Notes under the pieces: model-generated | The model's database searches: none | Seen by the model: the letters and a program-made list of their open reading frames with translations, nothing else | Told to the model about the DNA's origin: nothing | Program-made: the position numbers and the translations under genes | Source of the DNA: Glandiceps talaboti | Lineage: Eukaryota; Hemichordata; Enteropneusta; Spengelidae | Direction: 5' to 3' | Assembly (NCBI RefSeq): GCF_964340395.1 | Contig: NC_135560.1 | Coordinates: 7,616,598-7,680,597, forward strand | DNA: 64,000 bases | In this document: positions 47,201 to 59,200 of the stretch, one piece after another | Layout of the letters: each line of letters starts with the position of its first letter | How positions within the stretch are numbered: position 1 is the stretch's first letter

Positions 47201-50200
47201 CTTATAATAGCCTAATAAATTGATAACAACTGATATAAGACGGAGATAAGGTTTGCCTCAATTGCAGTCCATGCAGACGGCCGAATAGAGGTTTTACAGC
47301 TGTTTACTTGTGTTATGTAAGAGCCCATCATCACATGTGTAAATATTGGTACTCTTTGATAACAAGTCCACTTGCTTGGCTAATGGCTTGTCCCAGTAAT
47401 GCAGCTTACGTTGTACCCTTCTGTCTATAATGAAGCAAGGACATCACGATCAGTAAGATTCACAGTCAAAGTATCAAATACAACAGTCAACAGGAAAGAC
47501 TATCAAAGATGAACTAAAAAAAAGAAAGATTTTTATTTTTTGTGATTTTTTTTCTCAAGGCAATTTGGTAGTGTTGCTTAATTTGTTAAAATTCTATGTG
47601 CAGCCTACAAACTTACCTGGAAATTTGTCATCAGGAAGAGTTTATAATTCTGACCTTGAGGCAAAATTGACATGATTAGTAGTATAAAATGTAGTCTTGC
47701 TGCTAGACGTTCGGGCTTTCTTTCGATGCTATAACTATAAGCGAACGAAGTTCGCATCTGAGGGCTTGCCCGAACAGTCTAGCGAATGTCATTTTCAGAC
47801 CGGACATTCCATTGAGATTACGATAAGCGGTGGGCTGGGCCATATATGCATATATACTAGTATACTTTAATATATTCAATCTCTGCATGCAGGTGTTGAC
47901 AAACACATTTATGTCATTACTATGTCTTATCAGTTTTTGGTAATTGTGTTTGATGAGTGTGTAGACGTTGTCATTCACACATTTTAGTTAACGCATTGGT
48001 GGTTATTTTTACAAGCCCCTCCTTAAGATGAATATGCATGAAAATTTAGCTATTGTCCTCTGTTTGTGCTTGTCGCTAATACGGTTCTCTGATTGGCAGT
48101 TATTTATATCCTGATGACATTCGCTAGACCTCGGATGTTCCATCCTCGATAGCGTTGTTCGGCTGTGTGTCGTATTTTATCGGAAGAACATCCGAGAGCT
48201 AGCTGATAGACTATATAAAATGCAGCAAGAGCATGAACATTTTGACACATACTTGTTGCCATGGCAACTGAAGTTCTCATCATATCACAAGTTGGGTGTT
48301 TGATGCGGATTAACATGTCAGTAAAGTTCTCGGTGAAATTTTTATAACAAAAAAATCTTTTAGTTACAGGTGGAGTGATGTGAGGTGAGATGATGTGGTG
48401 TGATGCGATGCAATGCAATGTGATATGATATGATTTGATGAGTTGAATGTTATCTAAATAAAACACATTCTTTTTGCAGTCACCAAGTTCTCCAAAGCCA
48501 CAGTCACCAAGAGCATCACCCCTACCACCGTCCTCAGCTGCTCCACCTTCTCAAAGTGTAGCTCAGATTAATATTGGCAATCTATCTAAACCGTCCATGG
48601 TGCTACGAATCAAACCACCAGTTCCTCTGACTGGTAAGTTTATTAGCCCAAATAGTGAAGAAAAAAAACCTTTATATGTGTAGTTGAGACTGTATCTTCT
48701 TGGAAGAGTTGTCAGAATTATAGTAGAAATGAATGTGCTGTGGTAGAATTTTAGTTGCAAGACAAGCTATAACAGCTGGACAAACAACCATTGCAGCTCT
48801 AAGTTGTTGTTTCTTCTATCTGGACATTAGTTTACCAGTAGGAGAAGATTGAAATATGTTTTGTCTGTCCCAACAAGAGTCAACTAATCTGGTTATGTAA
48901 AAACTCTCACTTGATGTATGCTGACAGATGTGCCAAGCGTATTATAATGTATTTATGTATCGTAACAGATTTTTTCATAGAGTGATTTAAAGGGGAATCC
49001 AGGAAATAAAGGTATTTTTATAACATTGGGTTTTGGAGTCATTTCATGATATCACGTCACATAAATTATGAGAAAGGAGACCGGTGAGGGCAGAACGACA
49101 AGATGTATTTTACAGTTTAACATTAGTGTGATTGCCAAAAAACACCAAATTGAAATTCTCTTTCACTTCTATTGTTTTCATCAGGTGATAAAATGTAGTA
49201 ATAAAATAAGACTTTTTGTTGAGCAAGATGATACTCTGTTTCCAGTTACAATTCACTTGGGTTGTCGGTGGCCGAGTGGTTAAACCACTTGCCTCTTACC
49301 ACTGTGGTCAGGGTTCGAACCCATTCAGGGTTTGATTAAATTTACCACGCTGTAAGTAAGAAGAGTGTCATTCAGTTTGACTCTACCTAACAACACAGAC
49401 TTTCCCCGGGTACTCTTGTTTCCTCCTGCACTAACACTGAACCCTCCTCCTGTTATTGGGCAATGCCTGATGGATGGTTTATAAATAAATAATTCTCTCA
49501 TTACAATATCGCTATTTTTTAAAAATATAGGTAACAATGCATCGTCAGCACAGAATGCTTTCAAGACCATAGATGATGGTACAGTGATTGGTTCAGGAAG
49601 TAACCATGTCATATTAACACCTCATCTAGAATTGAGAAAAACTGCTTTCAATATCCACCATGAAAAAGACCTACAATTTCTACCAAAAGATGCTGACAAG
49701 GATACAGGAAGGCCAAGGTAATGTATTTCAGTAAGCAGTGTTTGATTCGATGAATTTTCCAGGTCTTATGTCTTGTGTCTTATGACAAGATGTATTGGTA
49801 TGAGTACAATCTAAGTTTGTATCTTGCCCAAGGACTATTGCCATTCAGAAACAAATGGCAGCAGTGAGGCTCGAATCAGCAACTTGGAGATTCGAAACTG
49901 ACAACTCTAACCATTCAACCGTCATAATTCAACTTCTGTTTGTCTATTTTCTGTGACAGGTAATACTTTAAATCTGGAAATTTTTGCTCATGACATATTT
50001 TCAATTATTTTGCTGGAAAGCAAAAGTGCAAAAATAAGTAGTGACTAAAATGCCATCTTGTACATGAACACAATAGATCAGTCTAGTCTGGTAATTAGAG
50101 AAAATTAGTCTTTGAGATCTTGCTGAAGACTGTAAAATCGCAAAATTTTCTAGTAGCGAAAATATCTAGGTTTACAGTATCGTGACTTTAATAGTAATAC

Positions 50201-53200
50201 ATGTAGTGTATTTCTAAATGTTGATTTTGAGTGTATGCGAAAACAGAGTTCTTTTTTTCATGACATGATATTGCATGTTTTGATTTTTAGTATACAACTG
50301 AAGTACCCATATTCTTCCGAGCATGGATATTTGTTTTTCCCTTGACAGGCTATATCCCAACTTAGTAATTCTAAATGTTGATTTTGAGTGTATGGCTAAA
50401 ACAGCCATACCCAACACAATTCTTACATGCATTTGTTTTCTGTAACAGGCAATATCCCAACTTAGTATTTCTAAGTGTTGATTTTTACTGTATCGGTAAA
50501 GCAGCCACATCCGTAAGAATTCTTACATTTGTTTGTTTTCTGTAACAGGCAATATCCCAACTTAGTATTTCTGAATGCAGGCAGAATGCTACCTGCTGGT
50601 TTAGAGTCAGCTGCTACAGCATGCAGACCAAACAGTGTAGCAGTTGCATGGACTGGCAGTACCAATCTTTATCACTATAACCTGCTAAAAACTGCTAAAG
50701 GTAGGTATAATCTGAACCTAAATTTACCAAAAACCGCTGAACAATACAAAAAAAAACTTGCTGTTGAAATTCCATAAATTCGATCATATTTATTATCACA
50801 GAAGACCAAAGTTGCAATAAAGTTGACCATCAAACTTATCCAAAATTCATAATTAAAATTTTCTTGACACAAATTCCAATATTAATAGTATACATAGACT
50901 TGATTGAAATGTTACAAATCAGTTGTCAGTCATATGCAGGTGAAATATGTAATCTTAAAAAAAAAAATTTCATTCTAGGAATATATTTGGATGTTATATC
51001 AATAATTTTGATTCATAAAATTCTGTACTTCAAAGCAAGTTTTGATACATAATTAAGTTTTAACATTAATAATATAGCGTATGTTTTGCTAATGAAAATA
51101 ATAGTGCGGAAAAGTTACTATCGGCAAACTGAGATGGACACAAACTAAAGCTACTATCATTACATATCGTAGTTTACACAAGAGGGTGAATGCCACGCAC
51201 TGTCCTTAAATTATATGCAGGCTATAATCACCTTGTAATCACGATATTGTAACCACTGGAAATCCCTGAAACTGTACACTAGAAGATCGCTATCAAAAAT
51301 AAAAATGGCTATCAGGGGCAACACCCTATTTTGAGTGTAATTATATCAACTGCTGTTGATAGCTTATATCAACATGTCGTAATTAGATTTCATTTCCCAA
51401 TATTTTTCATCCTTCAGTCAAGGAAAATGAGAGTGACTTAAGGGGCCTTTGTCACTACTCGTCTGACAACCCTTAGGTCACGAAAGAATTAGTGACGTTT
51501 TAACGTGAGATAGACACGCGTTGTTGTGACATAGAACAACCAGAGTATTCCATATTTTTTGTTCAACTTTGCAATAAGCATGGTATAATCATAGTAGTTG
51601 TAGTTTGTGTCTGTGTTAGCTTGCCAAAAGTCCATCTACTATTTTAGTATACACTACTTTCCCTAGTAACAAACCAACCAAATGAGAAATCAACTCATGT
51701 AATGGGTAAAGCAAAATTGTTAATTTGTACACTATCAAAAACGTAAGCTGGGTGATTGAAACTTTACACTAGATATAAATTAATGCATGTCTTTGTTTCT
51801 AAATTGCAACGTATATGGTCATAATGCATGCAAACTTCAAATTTCAGCAACTGATCATCATCATTGTCATATGTTTCTTTCTCCTTGTTATCATTATCAT
51901 CACTGCCATTGTCATTGCCATAGCGATAAATGAATATCGCATTATGTAAATATTAGGCATGTAGCCATGACAACTGGAGCCAACCATAATGCATGGATTA
52001 GAGGGTTGACATGGTTAGCGCCAAGGGGGATGCTGGTTTCCGGTTTCTCATATTTATAGTGAATGATATGTTACTTTGATGTTTAAAAAAGCTAAGGAAA
52101 AGGCCACATCAAAAAACAATTTTGAGTAGAAAATTAAAAAACTTGAAAAACTGAATGCCCTCTGAGAATATCATAACCACTCTTTCATTTATGATATTTG
52201 TGATATTTATGATCTACCATGTATCCTTTTACATTCCAAATGAGGATGAAAGATGAGGAACAGAAAACCATGTGTTTCTATGGCAACTTGCTCTCATCAC
52301 TAATCATACATCATGCCTAAATGATAATCAAATGCACTGTATATGGTCTCTATATTTTTTTCTCTCTTTCTTTATAAATATTTGTGTGAAGCTCCAACCG
52401 ACAAGCGTTCTAGTATTGTGGGTAAGTTCACTTCTCCCCATTTTGTCGTCTTTTCCCAGACACCTGCACACTTGGGGGAGTTAGTGTTACAATCACTTTA
52501 CAGACACTCTTTCCTTTGTATTTTTCACCCTATGTCTTATCATCAAATGACATTATTGCCTGTATGTTGCCGAGGTGAAGTGTTCACAAACCAGCTGATC
52601 AAGTTTTCTGCCAGAAACTATCATTCAAAGCTTTTACTAACAACAGTGCATGAGTTTTCCTCCCCTGTAACAGATAAATTTTAGTTTCCATGTTTGGAGG
52701 GTGTTTTTGTGGCGTGTACATGTTTGTGGGTGCATTTGCGGGGTTGGTTTTCTTTGGGTGCATGTATGTGCATGTTGTTAGATTTGGGTGTGGGTCTGTA
52801 AGAGTGTCCATCTCGCTGTGTCAGCAATAATAACTGCAAGAATTGTTATCAGTAACATTTATATTATTGAATTCAATTTTCTTGACAACTTTTTCACTTT
52901 AATCCAAGTAGTTTTTTTAAAAGGAAACATATCAATAGCATGTATAACATCTATACATTACTAGTATCTGTCACCCAGACTCTCACCACTGGGGACTCTA
53001 CTACGAGACCCCCCAGATGAAGGTCTGGAGAAACATAATCCAAAGTCGCCTGCACCGGAAGTCACAGAGTGTATTTCTTCCATTTCATGAACAATGGTCT
53101 TACGAGGCCTGTTCATCGTAATTAAGATGTATCAGTCATTTGAGATATGATAACCTGTTGCGAAGGTACCTGATCATTCAGCCTGCCTGTGTTAGATGTG

Positions 53201-56200
53201 AAGTATTCCCCAGCATGCACTGCTCTCAGAAAGCGATCCGGAGTGGGCAATGTTGGATTACGTTTGCCACAACTCTTGTCTGGGTGGCCTCATAGTAGAG
53301 CCCCAGTGGTGAGAGTCTGGGTAACCAAGACTAATACATTACCAGATATAGAATAGGTTATTTACATATTGTGCAAGTTAAGTGTGGAAGCACCTTCAGT
53401 CCTCTCATTCTTTCTTGACATAGTACAGTTGGTCAAGTTTAATTGACATGAGAGCAGATCTGATCAGCAAATCTTTATATAATCCACAAGGTCATGTTCA
53501 TTTCATGTAAGGATGTTCAAAATGTTCATCAGATAATTTTTCAAGTCTGCTCAGAAATTTTTTGATGTTTTTTCATCAAAGCCTAAATAAATTCATTTTC
53601 TGTATGTATTACAAAAATACCGATGCTGTATTAGGCCACATAATGGTTTTTCCATCTTGTACACCAGCTTCACAATGACTTATGTAAACACACTGATCAA
53701 ACACAGGCTATATTGGCAATGTATTGAGCAACTCACTTGTATTGGCAGTGCGTATTGTGGGACATGTTGCTTCATATGTCATGTGTGTAACCACATAATC
53801 ACCCTGTCTTGCAGTGTCACTAGGTACATCATAGAAAATCTGACATGCGAATTTTGCAGTGATACACTCGATAACGTCGCTAGTTACCCCCCACCCCACC
53901 TCCCATGTTGTCTGCTTAGTTACACCTGTGTTATCACTCTGTTGCATTGCTACTGGCACACTTTCACCTGTACTCATATGTTTGATGGCAGTCATCTCCT
54001 GCCATTGTTGATTCCATAATCAGGTTTTCATGACATTTAGCATGCACTGTTATGTCATGGAATTTGTTAATTTGAATACTGGAGTCAAGTTCTGTCTACA
54101 GCAAGTGATAATTAAGTATACTTCAATACAATAGGTATCATTAATAGGCAGCAAAAATTACTACCAAACAATAGTTGAAACATAGTCTTTGATAGTGATA
54201 TCTCATAACTATTTTCTATTGCTAGTTAGTGTCATAACTATTTTCTATTGCTAGTTAGTGTTATAACTACTTCCTATTGCTAGTTAGTGTCATAACTACT
54301 TTCTATTGCTAGTTAGTGTCATAACTATTTTCTATTGCTAGTTAGTGTTATAACTACTTCATATTGCTAGTTAGTGTCATAACTACTTTCTATTGCTAGT
54401 TAGTGTTATAACTACTTTCTATTGCTAGTTAGTGTCATAACTACTTTCTGTTGCTAGTTAGTGTTATAACTACTTCCTATTGCTAGTTAGTATCATAACT
54501 ACTTTCTATTGCTAGTTAGTGTCATAACTACTTTCTGTTGCTAGTTAGTGTTATAACTACTTCCTATTGCTAGTTAGTGTTATAACTACTTCCTATTGCT
54601 AGTTAGTGTTATAACTATTTCCTATGCTAGTTAGTGTTATAACTACTTCCTATTGCTAGTTAGTGTTATAACTACTTCCTATTGCTAGTCAGTGTTTGCT
54701 AGGGATATATAGTTGAGATATAACTACTTCCTATTGCTAGTTAGTGTTATAACTACTTCCTATTGCTAGTTAGTGTTATAACTACTTCCTATTGCTAGTT
54801 AGTGTTATAACTACTTTCTATTGCTAGTTAGTGTTATAACTACTTCCTATTGCTAGTTAGTGTCATAACTACTTCCTATTGCTAGTTAGTGTTATAACTA
54901 CTTTCTATTGCTAGTCAGTGTTTGCTAGGGATATATAGTTGAGATATAACTACTTCCTATTGCTAGTTAGTGTTATAACTACTTCCTATTGCTAGTTAGT
55001 GTTATAACTACTTCCTATTGCTAGTTAGTGTTATAACTACTTTCTATTGCTAGTTAGTGTTATAACTACTTCCTATTGCTAGTTAGTGTCATAACTACTT
55101 CCTATTGCTAGTTAGTGTTATAACTACTTCCTATTGCTAGTTAGTATCATAACTACTTTCTATTGCTAGTTAGTGTCATAACTACTTTCTATTGCTAGTT
55201 AGTGTCATAACTATTTTCTATTGCTAGTTAGTGTCATAACTACTTCCTATTGCTAGTTAGTGTCATAAATACTTTCTATTGCTAGTTAGTGTCATAACTA
55301 CTTCCTATTGCTAGTCAGTGTTTGCTAGTGATATATAGTTGAGATATAACTACTTCCTATTGCTAGTTAGTGTCATAACGACTTCCTATTGCTAGTTAGT
55401 CTCATAATTTTAACTACTTCCTATTGCTAGTTAGTGTTTGCTAGTGATATATCAACTATTTGCTATATCTAGTTAGAACAGTCTCTTCTCGTGATGTACC
55501 ATAACTATGCCATATTGTTAGTTAGAACATAGTCTTTGCTAGTGATGCATATGAACTATTTCCCTCTCAACAAGGAATGAGTTGGCTTTAGTCATGATAT
55601 AGATGTCTGTGATATTTACTGTGTTAGTTAAGCATTCAGTAGTTTTCTGTGTATATTTTACAAACTTCATGCCGTGCCAGTGTTTGTACATATGAAATTG
55701 TACATACTCACGAATATAAATATATCATCTTGTAAGTTGTAGACATTTGCACTAGGTGACAAACCATCGGTAATGAAAATGTGTTTGTTTAGTCTACAAA
55801 AACCCCAAAGGAATAAGGAGTGTTGTTAATTATGTATTTGAAATATCATCAAATTTTCATTGTACTCTGTGACTATTTGCCCTCATTAGACTTCTGAGAG
55901 GGGTAATGGTAATGAGGGTGACCGACACGACTGTAACTGTCACTCTGTTTTTCTGTCTGCGATTTTTTCTTGATGTGTTTTCAACTCACCTTTCCACAGA
56001 TATTGAACACAAACCAGATATGTTGTGGCCCAATGCGTGTGCAATCTCAGCTATTGCCACGAGTCAAGATACTTCATTGCTTGCTTTAGGACTGGAAGAT
56101 GGAACTGTTGTTGTGTGGGACAAATATATAGGTAAGTAACCAGACCTTTTAGCATAAATAACATGAATCATACAATGCCAGCTATCAGAAAGACAAAAGA

Positions 56201-59200
56201 TTCTATAGTTTCGTCACTAGGAGTGCTGTTCAGAAGCAGCTTTTGGACAAGAACTGTGATAGTTGAGTACTGTTGGCTTTTTTGAAGAAAAAATTTTTTT
56301 TCCAGTATTTCATGGCAAAAGTTTATGGCATTTTCAATAAGTCCAAAGATGCTACTTACTTTGCTTGAGGTCACATTATTGTCAGGAACTCCTGGACTTG
56401 TTAAAGTCACATTTTGTTGACTGTTTTTTTTTGCATTTTGTTGACTGTTTTTTGCATGCTATTTTAGCTGTAAATTTTCCTAAATATGGGGTGCCCTTGT
56501 GTGGCACTAGTCTATTTTCAAGAATGACCACTTGGTACATTGTCTGTTGTCAATTTTGCCACCAATCAAATTAACCATGTGAGGGCGCTCTTCATATTCT
56601 GTTTTTTGTGTCCTAAAAATCACATCTCCAAGGGATTGTATATGGAAATAAAGTGGAATAAAAAATAATAATTCAAACCATCACCTTTGTTAATCCTAGG
56701 TGTTCCCATAACAACACATCGAGTGACAACCACAGGCAACATCAGTTACCTCCACTTTCTGAATCCTAGTGTATTATCCCAATCACTAGCCGATTACCCT
56801 CCATATCCAACACCCACAGCATCAGGACTACTGGTAGGTTCTACTGATGGCACTGTACAGCTGGTACCATGTGGAAGAGGTGGTGATGACCTCAACATTA
56901 TCACCGTTAGTGGACGGTAAGTAGACAAGTGTTCTGCTAAGGTTTGGTCACCTTGGTAACGAGTGGGTTGACAGTGTTTTAACTTAAATTTTGGAACCTT
57001 GGTAAATATAAGTGGAGAAATCTGGGTTATTTGCTTCCTGTACTTAACAAAGCATACATAGAGAACAATTTATAATGTAGCGAGACACTCTAAGTTCAAC
57101 ATTTTGTATCTAGAAGTCTTACCAGTAGTAGAATTAAATTAAACAATTTGACTTTGTTTTAACCGGAAGTACTCATTCATATGTTTGTTGAAACTTACTA
57201 TGATATTTTGTCCAGCTGGCATGACATGAACATTCTTTAGGACCATTGTTCAATTTGGAGATTGACACTTGTTTTTTCACATTATTTTTGCAGGCAATCT
57301 AACAGTGAACAGTCATTTTCCATGATAGAACCATTGCCAGCAATTCCACATGTGGTTAGTATTATAGATTTTGTCTCCTCAATTCTCGGTACCTGATTTG
57401 GAATTTTACCATCCATACGTGAACATTCAATTTCTTGTCGACACATTCTCTTCTGTGCCACACACTATACACCAAGGTGTGTGTAAGAATAAATCTTGTT
57501 CTATTTTGACCCTCTAGCATGAGGTGAAATGCTATTACAGGTACTGAGAATATGTCAACCTTCTCGTTCTATTTTGACCCTCTAGCATGAGGTAAAATGC
57601 TATTGGATGTATCAAGAACTACAACCTTTCCAATGAATAGCGCCCTCTGGTGTTATTCCAATGAACATATTACATAAATGTTGCTAACTCACAACACATG
57701 ACAAGTTTCTATGTTGTAAAGTTCATGATTAACTCATCATGCACTATGTATTTATTTGTTTATTTATTATTTTTTTTATTTATCTATTTAATTATTTCTG
57801 TATGGATACAAATACTTCCGCTGCAAAAATTAGGAGCTGTGATACCAATACTAGTTGTAACTCTCAGCCATGCCGTACTGTGAAACAGGATCACTTAGAC
57901 TCTGCTATTATCTGTTTGCTAAATGAATACATAACATGCCTCATATGAGACAATGGTATCAACAATATACATGACAGCATGCTGTGTTTTTAATTTTGAC
58001 TGCAGCACAAGACACCTTATAATCTCCCAAACTAACAAATTTCTCATACACATGTCGTAACATGACTTTTTTTTCCTTTGTATACCACTAGGTTTTAATT
58101 GTCAAACAGAATAGTGAGGCTATGTTACATGATATAACCACATGTCAAACACTGTGTGAAGTCACTCTACCAAAAACACATAAAACTACTTCACCGTGGT
58201 CTCCTATAGTAGGCGTTGGAGCAGAAGGACAAATGTTATACATTAAAGGTAAGCTGAGAACATGTTTATCATTCTACCAGACACAAGCCAAGTTGAACAA
58301 AAAAATGGAATTTATACCCTGGTTATTCTATGCCACAACAATGCATGTCTACATCACTGTTCTGTTGTGTTCGATATATGAGTCAAAATGTTCAAAATTA
58401 CCATTACTTTCCCCATTTTTCTTTGATATTACTGGCGCTCATATAATTATGTTGTTCACCAATATTTTTCTTTATTCAGCTGGAAAATACTCATGACCTG
58501 AGGGTTTTTGTCACTACTCATCTAGTGAGTTGTAATGACAAAGCCCCCTTAGGTCACTCATATTTCTTGTTATGGGTGTTCCATTTTGCTGTCGTTTCTT
58601 GAGCACCCTCAATGACACATCTTTCAAATGATTTTGTTTTTTAAAGAGTAGGTAACCCCATGAATATGAGGTTTCACAGTAAATATATGCACATGGCTAT
58701 CTCACCACAGGCAAATGAAAACACACATTACCCTAAGCAAATTACTGAAGCTACCATTATGAATGTTGACGAAAATTCAATTTAATTCAGTTCAGACAGT
58801 TGTCTGCATTGAAAAACATAAGAAAATAATTGACTTCAAAATACACAGATTCTGAAAATGATAAAATCTGTTTTCTTTGTGCAGGAACTCAACTAGATCC
58901 CAATGAAGACTACATACCAAATAGTGGTATGACATCACTCTTTGTGTTCCAGTTGCGTTCTTTCCCAACTCTAGACAAGTACTGGAAGAGACTTCCAGAG
59001 TCACAACCACACATGGTGCATGTCACAGCAGATAAGAGAGTGGAGGATCTTTTAGTGGAGAGGTATGTATCACTAAAGTTTACCTTCAATTTGGTATTTT
59101 GGTGCAATTTTATGCTAACGGTGATAACCAAGTACAACTTACTTGAGTTCCCCAATCACTTAACCAGGGTAGCCTGGAATCCATGCGGATGGGGTTTTCA

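Larger units (their letters stand above)
46961..48479. other. WDR93 intron 5 contents
   Basis: Contains a TGTAAGAT MITE and the double-hairpin element. A TGATGTG/TGATATGA purine-pyrimidine tract (about 48372-48440) precedes the exon 6 acceptor. 47080-47700 shows nothing recognisable. Confidence 0.5.
48634..52391. other. WDR93 introns 6-8 contents
   Basis: Intron 6 (48634-49530) holds SINE-A. Intron 7 (49718-50548) is almost wholly repeat: SINE-B, a TACTGTAAACC MITE and the acceptor triplication. Intron 8 (50701-52391) holds a small hairpin at 51434-51482; the rest shows nothing recognisable. Confidence 0.6.
52422..55999. other. WDR93 intron 9 contents
   Basis: Besides the MITE and the minisatellite, 53330-54190 and 55560-55999 show no recognisable element. 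The 120-codon frames at 53657-54019 lack splice or homology support. Confidence 0.5.

Noticed and set aside
49259-49335. Possible tRNA gene (A- and B-box present)
   Set aside because: The arms do not form a full cloverleaf, and the same head is followed by the same 160-bp body at 4969-5202, so it is a SINE head.
53657-54019. Cysteine-rich 120-codon frame (plus) with a 95-codon frame on the opposite strand
   Set aside because: No family signature, no splice sites and no initiation context. Overlapping frames on both strands in AT/GC-balanced sequence are expected by chance.
54195-55450. Regular direct repeats suggesting a CRISPR array
   Set aside because: Units are contiguous with no unique spacers, and the host is a eukaryote. 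It is a minisatellite. The same applies to 39711-40062.
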